A stretch of 64,000 nt of DNA from Rhizomicrobium electricum (GTDB lineage Bacteria; Pseudomonadota; Alphaproteobacteria; Micropepsales; Micropepsaceae): positions 1 to 64,000 of the forward strand of contig NZ_JAASQS010000007.1 in the NCBI RefSeq assembly GCF_011762045.1. Direction: 5' to 3'. The position numbers and the translations under genes are program-made. Of this stretch, positions 25,609-34,883 are shown in pieces. The notes beneath the pieces are model-generated. The model saw nothing but the letters and a program-made list of their open reading frames with translations. It made no database searches and had not been told where the DNA came from. Within the stretch, counting starts at the first letter, position 1; the number at the start of each line of letters is the position of its first letter.

Positions 25609-27894
25609 ATGCGGCTGGCGGCATTCTCCCTGGCTTTCACGGCATTGGCGGCGTCGGCTTCGGCGGCGCCGCTCTCGGTTCTCGATCGCAACGGCGCCAG
25701 TGTGGCGGTGGAGGCCTACGGCCCCAACGTGGTCCATGTCGTGATCGCCTCCGACAAGGCCAAAGCGGCCGCCGGGCCGGGCTACGGCATCCTGGCCAAG
25801 AATGCCGACAACAAGCCGTTCAAGCACGCGGCCGATGCGGCGGGCGATCATTTCGCCTCGGCGGCGCTGAAGCTCACCATTCCGGCCGAGCCGCCGCACA
25901 CCCCGAGCGCGATGGAATTGCGCTTTGCCCCGCTCTTGCCGTCGGTCAGGGTGGAAGTGGCGGACGCCGCCGGCAAGCCGCTCGCCAATATGACCGGCTG
26001 GGAAATGGCGCCCACCGAGGTCACCGGCGAGAAGACGTTCCAGATCGGCGCCCGTTTCGCGGCCGCGCCCGACGAGCATTTCTACGGTCTCGGCCAGAAC
26101 CAGGACGGCATCCTCGATCTCAAGGGCCGCACCATCGACTGCAAGCACTGGTACGACGCCCCCACCGGCGAAACCGTCTGCGTGCCGTTCCTCTATTCGT
26201 CCAAGGGCTATGCCATCGTCTGGGACAACCCGTCCGAGACAGTGGTGTCCGCCGGGATTTTCGGCTCGACCCACATCACGTCCAAAGTCGGCGAACGGGT
26301 GTCGTTCTTCATCATCACCGGCACGCCGAAAGAGATTTATGCCGGCTATGCCCGCCTCACCGGCAAGACCCCGATCCCGCCCAAGGCCGCGTTCGGCCTG
26401 ATCCAGTCCAAGGCGCGCTTCGAGAGCCAGGGTGAGGTGCTGGCGGTCGCCGATACCTATCGCAAGAAGCAGTATCCGCTCGACGTCATGGTGGTGGACT
26501 GGTTCTACTGGACCAAGATGGGCCAGCTCGACATCGACCCGGCGCAGTTCCCCGATGCCGATGCGATGAACAAGCATCTGCACGAGAGCGGCATGCGCTC
26601 GATCATTTCGGTGTGGCCGCGGTTCGAAAAGGACGGGCGCTATTTCGCCGAGCTCGACAAGAAGGGCTGGTTCCTCAAAGACAAGGATGGCAAGACCCAG
26701 GACGGCCTGCCGTTCCGCTCCGACCGCGTCGGCGCCCTGATCGATTCCACCAGTCCGGAAGCCCGCAAGTGGTTCTGGGAGCACATGCGCGACAACGTCC
26801 TGGCGCACGGCTTCGATTATCCCTGGCTCGACGAGACCGAGCCGGATCTGGTGCCCGACGGGTTCTTCTATTCCATCGGCACCGGCGACCGTTTCCACAA
26901 TCTCTATCCGCTGGTGCATGTCGAAGGCGTCGCCGACGGCATGCGCGCCTGGAAGCCCAACGAGCGCGTCCTGATCCTGTCGCGCGCCGCTTATCTCGGC
27001 AGCCAGCGTACCGGCGCCTTGTTCTGGTCGTCGGACATTCCCTCGACCTGGGAAGCCTTGCAGCGGCAGATTCCGACCGGTCTCAACATGACCGCCTCGG
27101 GCATCGCCTATTGGGGCAACGATATCGGCGGCTGGCAGAACGTGCCGCCGGTGGCCTCGACCGACCGCGCGCCGCTGATCGATCCCAAAGGCTCCGAAGC
27201 GGTGGTCGGCGCCAACCACGACTATCCCGAACTGTTGGTGCGCTGGTTCGAATACGGCACGTTCCTGCCGACCTTGCGCATCCACGGCCAGCGCAGCGCC
27301 ACCGACATCTGGTCTTATGGTCCGGCGGCCGAGCGGATTCTGGCGAGCTACGACAAGCTACGCTACCGCCTGATCCCCTATCTCTATTCGGCGGCCAAAG
27401 AGACCTACGACACCGGCATGCCGTTCATGCGGCCGCTCTGGATGGACTTCGCGTCCGATCCCAATGTCGCTACTCTCGGCACCGAATACATGTTCGGCCC
27501 TGCGCTTCTTGTGGCGCCGGTGACCGAGCAGGGTCAGACGACCAAACAGGTTTATCTGCCGGCCGGCACCGATTGGTATGATTTCTGGACCGGCAAGAAG
27601 GAAGCCGGCGGGCGCTGGGTCACGGTGGCCGCGCCGATCGATCGCATTCCGGTGTTCGTCAAAGCCGGGTCGATCCTGCCGCTCGGCAGCGACGTGCAGT
27701 CGACCGCCGAGAAGCAGACCATCGCCACGATCAAGGTTTATCCCGGCGCCGACGCGAACTTCACGCTCTACGACGACGACGGCCACACCTATGCCTACGA
27801 GAAAGGCAAAGGCGTCACCACGGCCAAGCTCGTCTGGAACGACAAGACCCAAAAGCTTTCGGGATCGCGCGCGCCGGTCGAGATCGTGAAGTAA
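25609..27894 (+). CDS. Glycoside hydrolase family 31 (alpha-glucosidase/alpha-xylosidase type)
   Basis: A 761-residue secreted enzyme with a signal peptide of about 19 residues (ending ASA), an N-terminal beta-sandwich, a (beta/alpha)8 barrel and C-terminal beta domains. The nucleophile is Asp408 in WLDETEP and the probable acid/base Asp476 in SSDIPSTWE. The family releases alpha-linked glucose or xylose. GAGGA 8 bases upstream favours ATG 25609; ATG 25594 is in frame but poorly spaced. The upstream operator suggests sugar induction. The exact glycosidic bond is not readable. It ends directly against the convergent helicase gene. Confidence 0.93.
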   Translation: MRLAAFSLAFTALAASASAAPLSVLDRNGASVAVEAYGPNVVHVVIASDKAKAAAGPGYGILAKNADNKPFKHAADAAGDHFASAALKLTIPAEPPHTPSAMELRFAPLLPSVRVEVADAAGKPLANMTGWEMAPTEVTGEKTFQIGARFAAAPDEHFYGLGQNQDGILDLKGRTIDCKHWYDAPTGETVCVPFLYSSKGYAIVWDNPSETVVSAGIFGSTHITSKVGERVSFFIITGTPKEIYAGYARLTGKTPIPPKAAFGLIQSKARFESQGEVLAVADTYRKKQYPLDVMVVDWFYWTKMGQLDIDPAQFPDADAMNKHLHESGMRSIISVWPRFEKDGRYFAELDKKGWFLKDKDGKTQDGLPFRSDRVGALIDSTSPEARKWFWEHMRDNVLAHGFDYPWLDETEPDLVPDGFFYSIGTGDRFHNLYPLVHVEGVADGMRAWKPNERVLILSRAAYLGSQRTGALFWSSDIPSTWEALQRQIPTGLNMTASGIAYWGNDIGGWQNVPPVASTDRAPLIDPKGSEAVVGANHDYPELLVRWFEYGTFLPTLRIHGQRSATDIWSYGPAAERILASYDKLRYRLIPYLYSAAKETYDTGMPFMRPLWMDFASDPNVATLGTEYMFGPALLVAPVTEQGQTTKQVYLPAGTDWYDFWTGKKEAGGRWVTVAAPIDRIPVFVKAGSILPLGSDVQSTAEKQTIATIKVYPGADANFTLYDDDGHTYAYEKGKGVTTAKLVWNDKTQKLSGSRAPVEIVK

Positions 27895-29220
27895 TCAGGC
27901 GGCGGCGTATTTTTCCCTGCGGCGGCCTTGGCGCTGGCCATGGCCGCCTTTGTTTTGCTCGCTCCGGCTCTGGCCGCTCCGGTTTTCGCCGCTCCGGTTC
28001 TGGCCGCCTTTGCTGGGGGCGCCGTGCGGCTTGCCGCGGAACGGGCGCTTCTTGGCGTAATCGCGTTCCTGTTTGGGTTCGGGCGGCAACGGCTCGCCCG
28101 CCGCGACGGCGATCTTCTGCTTGGTCAAGCGTTCGATATCGCGCAGGAAGGCGGTTTCCGAGCCGTCGCAGAAGCTGATCGCCACGCCCGACGATCCGGC
28201 GCGCGCGGTGCGGCCGATGCGATGGACGTAGCTTTCCGGCTCGTTGGGCAGATCGAAATTGATGACGTGGCTGACGTCGTCGATGTCGATGCCGCGCGCC
28301 GCGATGTCGGTGGCGACCAGCACCCGCACGTCACCCGACTTGAAGCTCGCCAGCGCCCGCTGACGGGCGTTCTGGGATTTGTTGCCGTGGATGGCGTCGG
28401 CGGCGATGCCGCTTTTCTCCAGTGCTTCGGCGACCCGATTGGCGACATGCTTCATGCGGGTGAAGACGATTACGCGCGACAGGCTCTTGTCCTGCAACAG
28501 CTTCACCAGCAGCGTGCGCTTGTCGCCGGCCGGCACGAAATAGACGCGCTGCGCGATGTTTTCCGCGGTGCGCTGGGGCGGCGACAGGTCGATGCGATGC
28601 GGCTGATGCAGCAGGAAGCGGCCGAGTTCCTCGACGTCCGCCGGCATGGTGGCCGAGAACATCATCGAGTGACGCTGCTTGGGCAGCGCCGCTTCGATCT
28701 TACGGATATCGCGGATGAAACCCATGTCGAGCATGCGGTCGGCTTCGTCGAGCACCAGATGGGTGACACCGTCGAGCCGCACCGTGCGCTGGTTCATGTG
28801 ATCCAGAAGACGCCCCGGCGTGGCGATGAGAATGTCGACGCCGGCTTCGAGCGCTTTCTTCTGCGGCCCGATCGAAACGCCGCCGACCGTCACCACGGCG
28901 CGCACATGCGAATGGCGGCTATAGGTGCGGATGTTTTCGAAGATCTGGATCGCCAGTTCGCGCGTCGGGGCGAGAATCAGGGCCTTGGTCGATTTCGGCA
29001 CCCGCGTGCCGTGCTGGCGCATCAAGAGCGCCATCATCGGCAATGCGAAAGCGGCGGTTTTGCCGGTGCCGGTCTGGGCGAGCGCGAGCACATCGCGCCC
29101 TTTGAGGATTTCGGGAATGGCGGCGGCCTGGATCGGCGTCGGCGTGGTGTAGCCGGCGTCGTCGAGCGCGCTGAGAATGGTATTGGGAAAGCCGAAAGCC
29201 TTGAAATTGGCTTCAGTCAC
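27895..29220 (-). CDS. DEAD-box RNA helicase (RhlE-like)
   Basis: A 441-residue helicase with Q-motif, motif I AQTGTGKT (48-55), motif II DEAD, motif III SAT and motif VI HRIGRTARAG. The C-terminal tail is basic and low-complexity with RSG/NRSG-like repeats, typical of RNA-binding tails. It remodels structured RNA in decay or ribosome assembly. The start is GTG 29220 with AAGGA 7-8 bases upstream; the ATG further upstream is out of frame. The 183-bp gap 29221-29403 contains no visible gene. Confidence 0.93.
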   Translation of the reverse strand: MTEANFKAFGFPNTILSALDDAGYTTPTPIQAAAIPEILKGRDVLALAQTGTGKTAAFALPMMALLMRQHGTRVPKSTKALILAPTRELAIQIFENIRTYSRHSHVRAVVTVGGVSIGPQKKALEAGVDILIATPGRLLDHMNQRTVRLDGVTHLVLDEADRMLDMGFIRDIRKIEAALPKQRHSMMFSATMPADVEELGRFLLHQPHRIDLSPPQRTAENIAQRVYFVPAGDKRTLLVKLLQDKSLSRVIVFTRMKHVANRVAEALEKSGIAADAIHGNKSQNARQRALASFKSGDVRVLVATDIAARGIDIDDVSHVINFDLPNEPESYVHRIGRTARAGSSGVAISFCDGSETAFLRDIERLTKQKIAVAAGEPLPPEPKQERDYAKKRPFRGKPHGAPSKGGQNRSGENRSGQSRSEQNKGGHGQRQGRRREKYAAA

Positions 29221-29403
29221 AGAAAGTCCTTCATACGCCTGAATTTCGGGCGGCCGTCAGGCGCGCGCGGGATCAGCGTGGTTGCCGCGTCCCATGCACG
29301 AAAGGATGAACGGAGGTTTTTTTGATACTCGCAAAAGCCCGCAAACGGGCGACGTGCACCGCGAGTGGAGTAGGCTGTAGCCTTACGACGTATGTTTTGT
29401 CAA

Positions 29404-30804
29404 CTAAGGCCGAACCGTGACCACCGCGCGGCGATAGGTGGTGAGCGCCGGTTTGCCGTCGTCGCGCACTTCGAGGATCACATGCACCTCGCGCTCCGGC
29501 CCATAGCCGGGATAGGGCGCGGCGGGCGGAACGGTGAGCGTTGCGTGCTGCGGATCGCGCACCGTCAATTGCGGAGTGACGCCGGGCGAACCGGCTTCGT
29601 TGTAGATCCACCACTTATAGGTGAGCGCGTTCTTGTCGGGATCGCGCGAGCCCTCGGCCGACAGCGCAATCGTTTCGCCGTACTTCGCTGTGATGCGCAC
29701 CGGCGCGAAGGACGTATCGCCGTTGAGCACCGCCACCGGCGCGTGATTGGCGGCCTTGAATTTCGAGCTGAGGCTCCAGGCGATGCGGGCGGCGAAATCG
29801 TTCTGATAGCCCGCGCGCCAGCGCCAGATCGAAGCCTGGTTGGAATTGTATGCTTTGCCGTCGACCCCGGTCGCGGTGTCGTTGGCGTTGGAATAAAGCC
29901 CGTATTGCGGCGCCACTTTGCCGTAGCGTCCGCCCCAGCCGCCCCATTCGGGATGCTCGGGATCGGCAAGACCGCGCGCGATCAGATTGAGGAACGACGG
30001 CGTGTCGCCCTCCATCTGGTATTTCCAATTGGGATAAAGCGTGCCGAGCGCGCCTTGGCGGATATTGGCGTCGATCCATTCGTTGGTGACGAGGCGGGTG
30101 TCGGGTCCGGTCGGGTGCTCGCCGTGCGGATCGCCATAGGTATCGCTGGAAATGCCGGTCCAGGTGGCGCTGCCGTATTGGCTAAAGGCGTTGATCGAGG
30201 CGATCCAGACGAGATCGGGGAAGTTCACCCGCGCCCACGGACCGGCATCGTCCTGATCGGAGATCGAATAGACGCGCAGCTTGGCGACGAAGGCTTTGAC
30301 TTGTTCCGGCGTCCGCGTCGCCCGCACGCGATAGAGCGCCTGGGCGAGATCGACGCTGCCGCCCCAGTTCACCACCCATAAGGGCCGCGGATCGGGCTTG
30401 TCGGCTTCTTGGATGATCTGGCGCGAGCCTTCGGTATCGAAGCCTTCGCCGACATAGGCGACGCCGTAATGCGGCTGGCCTTTTTTCACCAGCGCCCTGA
30501 GCGCCTCGGCATCGGGATAGGCCTTGTCGTGGGCGCGCAGATTCTTCAGCACCTTGGCGTAGCCGTCGATGCGCTCATAGAAGAGTTCGGGATGGATCGC
30601 CTCGCGCTGCCAGGTCGAGGTGGAGGCGATGAGACCTTTGACGTCGATCTGATTGGTGTAGGTCAGAAGCCGCACGAAGCTCTCGGAATCGTCCGGCTCG
30701 TTGCCGATGTCGGAAACCACGATCAGGCGGGGCTTGGCGTCTTCGGCCGCAGCCGGGGCCGCCAGGGTGGCGATCAATCCGAAAAGAACCGCGGCAGTTT
30801 TCAT
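29404..30804 (-). CDS. Secreted DUF1593 (nucleoside-hydrolase-like) protein
   Basis: A 466-residue protein with a signal peptide (about 1-20, ending AAAE). The N-terminal two thirds are the DUF1593 domain, which resembles the nucleoside hydrolase fold: DIGNEPDD near residue 32-39 and WVVNWGGSVDLAQAL. The C-terminal 110 residues form an Ig-like beta domain (SRDPDKNALTYKWW). Family members occur in glycan-degradation loci and are sometimes labelled cellulose-binding, but the activity is unproved. Proximity to GH31 is suggestive only. Confidence 0.85.
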   Translation of the reverse strand: MKTAAVLFGLIATLAAPAAAEDAKPRLIVVSDIGNEPDDSESFVRLLTYTNQIDVKGLIASTSTWQREAIHPELFYERIDGYAKVLKNLRAHDKAYPDAEALRALVKKGQPHYGVAYVGEGFDTEGSRQIIQEADKPDPRPLWVVNWGGSVDLAQALYRVRATRTPEQVKAFVAKLRVYSISDQDDAGPWARVNFPDLVWIASINAFSQYGSATWTGISSDTYGDPHGEHPTGPDTRLVTNEWIDANIRQGALGTLYPNWKYQMEGDTPSFLNLIARGLADPEHPEWGGWGGRYGKVAPQYGLYSNANDTATGVDGKAYNSNQASIWRWRAGYQNDFAARIAWSLSSKFKAANHAPVAVLNGDTSFAPVRITAKYGETIALSAEGSRDPDKNALTYKWWIYNEAGSPGVTPQLTVRDPQHATLTVPPAAPYPGYGPEREVHVILEVRDDGKPALTTYRRAVVTVRP

Positions 30805-30921
30805 GGCCCGTCTCCTGATCGGTGGACCTTAACCCTGAGGTCCGCAAAGATGAAATCGGCGTCACCGTCTTGAAGTCGGCGCCAGCCGCTCCCATCTTTT
30901 GGGGGCTGTAGTTCCGTGGGT

Positions 30922-30960
30922 GTCGCCCGTCCCTTTGTTCGCTGCTTAGGGGCGGGCGAC
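30922..30960. other. Strong G+C-rich stem-loop
   Basis: GTCGCCC/GGGCGAC arms with an inner CCC/GGG pairing enclose a TTTGTTCGCTGCTTA-type loop. It has no T tract on either strand. It lies between DUF1593 and the rpsU terminator. The gap 30805-31063 (259 bp) holds no gene. Confidence 0.4.
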
Positions 30961-30996
30961 GCTTATGTGGGGATCACGCAGGCGATCAGGCAAACG

Positions 30997-31023
30997 AAAA
31001 GGCCGCCTGACGTCCAGACGGCC
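30997..31023 (-). terminator. rpsU terminator
   Basis: On the minus strand a GGCCGTCTG/CAGGCGGCC stem (one G-U pair) with a five-base loop is followed by TTTTCGTTT. It lies 40 bp after the rpsU stop. Confidence 0.75.
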
Positions 31024-31063
31024 CCTGTATGCACAGCGGCTTTAGCCCAAAGAACGGGCGTGC

Positions 31064-31276
31064 CTATTTCGGCAGCAGGCCTTCGCGCTGCAGACGCTTG
31101 CGCTGGAGCTTGCGATAGCGGCGGATCGCTTCGGCGCGTTCGCGGGCCCGCTTCTCGCTCGGCTTTTCATAGTGGCCGCGCAGCTTCATTTCGCGGAAGA
31201 TGCCTTCGCGCTGCATCTTCTTTTTCAGGGCTTTGAGCGCCTGGTCGATATTGTTGTCGCGAACGATGATCTGCAA
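31064..31276 (-). CDS. rpsU: 30S ribosomal protein S21
   Basis: A 70-residue S21 with the alphaproteobacterial pattern [20 protein letters not shown] and a basic tail ([19 protein letters not shown]). The start codon is TTG at 31274-31276. AGGAG lies 9 bases upstream, the family aligns from this residue, and no ATG or GTG is available, so TTG is accepted. A rare start may limit its expression. COQ9 lies divergently 1.6 kb away, with def and a hypothetical gene between them. Confidence 0.96.
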   Translation of the reverse strand: MQIIVRDNNIDQALKALKKKMQREGIFREMKLRGHYEKPSEKRARERAEAIRRYRKLQRKRLQREGLLPK

Positions 31277-31485
31277 AGGCCAACTCCTGAAGCCGTTTCT
31301 GTGAGGGGCGGCTATATAACGGAAGGGTTATCACGAGTCCACACGACCGCGGCAAAACGTCTGTCTTTTTCCGGGGTTTGGCGTCGCGGTGTGGCGCAAA
31401 TCCCTGGTTTGCGGGAGGCTCGGTGCAGGGTCCACCGGCGGCCTCGGGTGTGTTAGGCTAAGTCACTGAAACATAAGAGATTACC

Positions 31486-32043
31486 ATGGCTATTTTGAAG
31501 ATCGCACGAATGGGCCACCCGGTCCTGGCCGAGGTCGCCAAGCCGGTCGGCGACCCCACCACGCCCGAAATCCGGCGTCTGGTCGCAGACATGCTGGAAA
31601 CGATGATCGACGCCAACGGGGCGGGATTGGCGGCGCCGCAGGTGCATGTGCCGCTGCGCGTGGTGGTGTTTCAGGCGCCCGCCGACCGCAATGATGCGCT
31701 CTCGGAAGAAGAGCGCTTCGAAGCCACCGCGCCGCTCACGGTACTGATCAATCCCGAAATCGAAATCCTCGGGCCGGAGCGCGAAGCCGGTTGGGAGGGC
31801 TGTCTGTCGGTGCCGGGCTTGCGCGGTCTGGTCGAACGCTCGAGCCACATCCGCTACCGCGGTGTCGATCACGAAGGTCATCCGATCGAGCGCATCGCCA
31901 AGGGCTTTCATGCCCGCGTGGTGCAGCACGAATGCGATCATCTCGACGGCGTCTTGTACCCGCAGCGGATGGGCGATCTCAAAAAGCTGATCTACGAGAC
32001 CGAAGTCCGCCATTGGCTGCCGCGGGGAGAGCCCGAAGAGTAG
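31486..32043 (+). CDS. def: Peptide deformylase
   Basis: A 185-residue metalloenzyme that removes the formyl group from nascent peptides. Motif I GAGLAAPQ lies at 45-52, motif II EGCLSVP with metal ligand Cys106, and motif III HECDH with His148, Glu149 and His152. A cysteine at motif III position 3 is less common than Phe, Ile or His but does not touch the metal. No fmt gene follows, unlike the usual def-fmt pair, so this may be a second or unlinked copy. Confidence 0.95.
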   Translation: MAILKIARMGHPVLAEVAKPVGDPTTPEIRRLVADMLETMIDANGAGLAAPQVHVPLRVVVFQAPADRNDALSEEERFEATAPLTVLINPEIEILGPEREAGWEGCLSVPGLRGLVERSSHIRYRGVDHEGHPIERIAKGFHARVVQHECDHLDGVLYPQRMGDLKKLIYETEVRHWLPRGEPEE

Positions 32044-32146
32044 GCGCTATCGGCTTTCGCGGCTTGCATGCCGGCAGTGCGGCCGCGATGCTTTCTTTGC
32101 GGCAGCAACAGGCGCACACTCGCTTCGCTCCAAGGGGGAGGCTGGT

Positions 32147-32746
32147 ATGCGCGTTCTCAGGAACTGCCTGGGTCTCGCCGCGTGCGCATTGGTCCTTTGT
32201 CCGACCAGTGCGATGGCCCGACAGCTGGCAGTTGCCACGGTTACACCACAAGGCGTCGCTTGCATTTTCACTCCGGCCTGTGCGGTCACGGTGACCGATA
32301 CGACCGGCTATTTCACCCTGTTCGGCAATGGCGGACACGGCAGTCTTCTGGTCCGCACCTATCCCGGCTTGCCGGGGACGCGGGCGGCCGGGCTGACCGG
32401 CTATTCGCTGTTCATCAACATGCGCGGGGACACTTCGCTCGGCACGGCCAACTGCGTCGAGAAGCTGACGATCGACGCCGGTCCGGTCGAATCGGTGAAC
32501 TACGCCGGTCCGCCGGCGGAGGTGTTCGTGGTCGGTTCGTCGGGCGGTGCGGGACTTTCGCGCGTCGATCAGACCGGCTCGAAGGTGACGTTCACCTTCG
32601 CCAAGCCGATCTGTCCGTCGCCAAGCCGTTTGACCGAAAGCCTCTATTTCGGCTTTGCGGCCAAGGGCGCGCCGGTTGCCGGCAAGGTCCAGATCACCGG
32701 AACGCACGGCACGGCCGACGTCCCGGTGCGCATTCCCAAGCACTGA
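32147..32746 (+). CDS. Secreted hypothetical protein
   Basis: A 199-residue protein with a clear signal peptide (about 1-24, ending AMA). The mature part is Gly/Thr/Val rich and predicted beta-sheet. It carries four cysteines that could form two disulphides (in VACIF, TPACAV, ANCVEK and PICPS). GGGGGAGG lies 7 bases before the ATG, an unusually strong ribosome-binding site. I recognise no family. It sits between def and COQ9 and is probably monocistronic. Confidence 0.72.
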   Translation: MRVLRNCLGLAACALVLCPTSAMARQLAVATVTPQGVACIFTPACAVTVTDTTGYFTLFGNGGHGSLLVRTYPGLPGTRAAGLTGYSLFINMRGDTSLGTANCVEKLTIDAGPVESVNYAGPPAEVFVVGSSGGAGLSRVDQTGSKVTFTFAKPICPSPSRLTESLYFGFAAKGAPVAGKVQITGTHGTADVPVRIPKH

Positions 32747-32747
32747 G

Positions 32748-32813
32748 CCGGAAGCGCTTTCGGGAGCCGGTAGCGCCGGCGTGTCGGCGGGCACCGGTTC
32801 GAAAGCGCGCCGG
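32748..32813 (+). terminator. Inverted repeat after the secreted hypothetical gene
   Basis: Arms CCGGAAGCGCTTTCG and CGAAAGCGC-GCCGG pair almost fully across a 37-base loop that itself holds GCCGG/CCGGC matches. The first arm starts 2 bases after the stop codon. No T tract follows. A partial family C core (GGAAAAGTGTG) lies immediately after it. Confidence 0.4.
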
Positions 32814-32878
32814 AAAAGTGTGCTGGCGTTTCCTCGAACGGACACGGATAATCGCCGTGTCCGAGGAAGGATGCGTCT

Positions 32879-33388
32879 GTGCCGATCGATCCTGCGCTTC
32901 ACGATGCTTTGAACGAGGCGGCCGAAAAAGGCTTCAGCGCAGACCTGATCGAACGGTGGTCGCATGCCGTCGATGCCGATATGACGGCCGCGCTCGAAGC
33001 GCTCGATCTCAAATCGATGCCGGTGCGAAAGCGTATCCGTACCGCGGTGCTGACACGGCTGGCGATTTTGAAGCCGCACAAACAGATCGCCCGCAAGGCG
33101 GCGCTGTTTCTGTCCTCGCCCGTACACGTGCCGCTGGCGGTGCGTCTGGTGGCGCGGACCGCGGATACGATGTGGCGCACGGCCGGCGACACCGCCACCG
33201 ATTTCAACTGGTATACGAAACGCACGATCCTGGCGGCGGTCTACACGGCGACCGAGATCGCCTGGTTCGGCGACGACACGCCGGACGAGAATGCCACCGC
33301 GCAGTTCCTCGACGCCCGCATTGAAAACGTGCTCCAGTATGAGAAGCTGAAAGCGCGGTTCCGCCCCCAGCCGACAAGGACCTCGTGA
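32879..33388 (+). CDS. COQ9 family protein (ubiquinone biosynthesis)
   Basis: A 169-residue protein matching the COQ9 C-terminal region, with TADTMWRTAGDTATDFNWYTKR and ATEIAWFGD as the family core. COQ9 is a lipid-binding helper of the COQ7 hydroxylation step in ubiquinone synthesis. GTG 32879 has GAGGAAGG 8 bases upstream; the ATG at 32871 is out of frame. Such proteins have been called rpsU-divergently transcribed, and rpsU does lie divergently here. The stop overlaps the next gene by one base (TGATG). Confidence 0.9.
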   Translation: MPIDPALHDALNEAAEKGFSADLIERWSHAVDADMTAALEALDLKSMPVRKRIRTAVLTRLAILKPHKQIARKAALFLSSPVHVPLAVRLVARTADTMWRTAGDTATDFNWYTKRTILAAVYTATEIAWFGDDTPDENATAQFLDARIENVLQYEKLKARFRPQPTRTS

Positions 33389-33810
33389 TGAAGATATATG
33401 CCGCAGCGCTGTTGGCGCTGATTTCTGTTACCGGTAACGCCATGGCCGACGATCTGAGCCAGTCCAAAGTGTTCCACCGCGATGACGCGCCCGCCCGTGC
33501 CTTTGCCAACGGTGGTGGCGCCCGCGACCTGATTCTTGGGGTGCTGAAAAGCGGCGAAGCCGTGAAGGTGCATGAATCGATGCAGCCCGAAGGCGCCGAA
33601 CCCAATCCGTCCCATGTCATCGCCCATTCCGAATTCATCATTGTCGGTGAAGGCACACTTGCCTTCATTCACGACGGTGTGACCGAGACCGCCGGGCCGG
33701 GCGACGTGATCTATGTCGCTCAGGGTACGGATCATCAGGTGCGCAATGTCGGCAAAGGCCCGGTGCGCTACGCCATCGTCTCGATCGGCGGCGACATCAA
33801 GCCGAAATAG
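33388..33810 (+). CDS. Secreted cupin-domain protein 1
   Basis: A 140-residue protein with a signal peptide (ending AMADD) and one cupin barrel: HVIAHSEF in motif 1, then GPGDVIYVAQGTDHQV in motif 2. Only part of the usual motif 1 metal set is kept compared with the next gene. The start is ATG 33388 with AAGGA 7 bases upstream; GTG 33385 is the alternative. It shares LSQSK, F-A-N-G and VHES/VHET blocks with the next gene, so the two are paralogues. Function is unknown. Confidence 0.82.
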   Translation: MKIYAAALLALISVTGNAMADDLSQSKVFHRDDAPARAFANGGGARDLILGVLKSGEAVKVHESMQPEGAEPNPSHVIAHSEFIIVGEGTLAFIHDGVTETAGPGDVIYVAQGTDHQVRNVGKGPVRYAIVSIGGDIKPK

Positions 33811-33819
33811 GATTCAGCT

Positions 33820-34272
33820 ATGGAAAACCTCGACCGCCGCAATCTTTTCGCCGTGTTCTCGGCTCTTGCCGCCGCCGGTCTGGCCGGATCCGCCGGGGCC
33901 GCCGAGCCGACGCTGTCGCAATCAAAAGTGCTGCGCTATGCCGATCTGCCGGTGCGCAAGTTTGCCAACGGGAGCGAGCAGCGCCGCGTGTTGATCGGCA
34001 CTTTGCCGACCGGCGAATTTCTCGAAGTGCACGAAACCCTGATGCCGGCCGGCGAGACGCCGCATCCGCCGCACAAGCATCCCAACAGCGAGATGCTGTT
34101 CATCCAGACCGGCGCGGTCGAATATATCGACGAGACCGGCAAGCACATTCCGGTCGGTCCCGGCGACATTGTCTTCACCGCCTCGAACCAGATGCACGGG
34201 CTGGTCAACACCGGCTCGACGCCGGCGACCTACATCGTGGTCTCGGTCTCCACGCAGTTGCCCGAAGGCTGA
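33820..34272 (+). CDS. Exported cupin-domain protein 2
   Basis: A 150-residue paralogue of the preceding gene. The N-terminus DRRNLF followed by a hydrophobic Ala/Gly stretch looks like a Tat signal, which would fit export after metal loading. The cupin motif is complete (HPPHKHPNSEM, then GPGDIVFTASNQMHG), so a bound metal is likely. It starts 9 bp after the first cupin gene and should be co-transcribed. The substrate is not known. Confidence 0.85.
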   Translation: MENLDRRNLFAVFSALAAAGLAGSAGAAEPTLSQSKVLRYADLPVRKFANGSEQRRVLIGTLPTGEFLEVHETLMPAGETPHPPHKHPNSEMLFIQTGAVEYIDETGKHIPVGPGDIVFTASNQMHGLVNTGSTPATYIVVSVSTQLPEG

Positions 34273-34281
34273 CCTCGCCTC

Positions 34282-34761
34282 TTATCCTTCCGGCGATTCC
34301 GGAACCGAGTCGGTCTGCTTCTGCCGCCAGTCCTTGAGGCGCTGGTTCAGCTCGGCGTCCGACAGCGCCAGCATGGCGGCGGCGAACAGCGCGGCGTTCT
34401 TGGCGCCGGCTTCGCCGATGGCGAAGGTCGCGACCGGAATGCCGCCCGGCATCTGAACCGTCGACAGCAGGCTGTCCATGCCCTTCAGAGCCTTGGATTC
34501 CATCGGCACGCCCAGCACCGGCAGATGGGTGAGACCGGCCATGACGCCGGCCAGATGGGCCGCGCCGCCGGCCGCCGCGATAATCAGTTTGAGGCCCCGG
34601 CCTTCGGCGCCGCGGGCATAGGCGAACGCCCGGTCGGGCGTGCGGTGGGCGGATACGACCTTGACTTCATAGGATATTTTCAAGGCATCGAGAGTCTCGG
34701 CGGCCTTTTTCAGGACCGGCCAGTCCGACGCGCTTCCCATGATCAGTCCAACCTGCGGCAT
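34282..34761 (-). CDS. purE: N5-carboxyaminoimidazole ribonucleotide mutase
   Basis: A 159-residue class I PurE that converts N5-CAIR to CAIR in purine synthesis. The motifs are MGSASDW (substrate loop), [24 protein letters not shown] and [18 protein letters not shown] lies 7 bases before ATG 34761, which excludes the longer upstream reading. purK, often next to it, is absent here; its usual place is taken by the convergent cupin gene. Confidence 0.96.
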   Translation of the reverse strand: MPQVGLIMGSASDWPVLKKAAETLDALKISYEVKVVSAHRTPDRAFAYARGAEGRGLKLIIAAAGGAAHLAGVMAGLTHLPVLGVPMESKALKGMDSLLSTVQMPGGIPVATFAIGEAGAKNAALFAAAMLALSDAELNQRLKDWRQKQTDSVPESPEG

Positions 34762-34883
34762 TCTTTCACCTCCGAATCGGCGACCGGCTTTATAGGGTCG
34801 GTCCGAGAGCGGGGGAAGCGCTGTTGTTAACCTTTTCTTGGTGATCTTGAGCGAAAAGTTAACGCTGCGGGGCAGAGGTCGAG

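Noticed and set aside
34833..34865. CtrA site between purE and the GGDEF gene
   Set aside because: Only isolated TTAAC half-sites occur, without the N7 spacing to a second TTAA.
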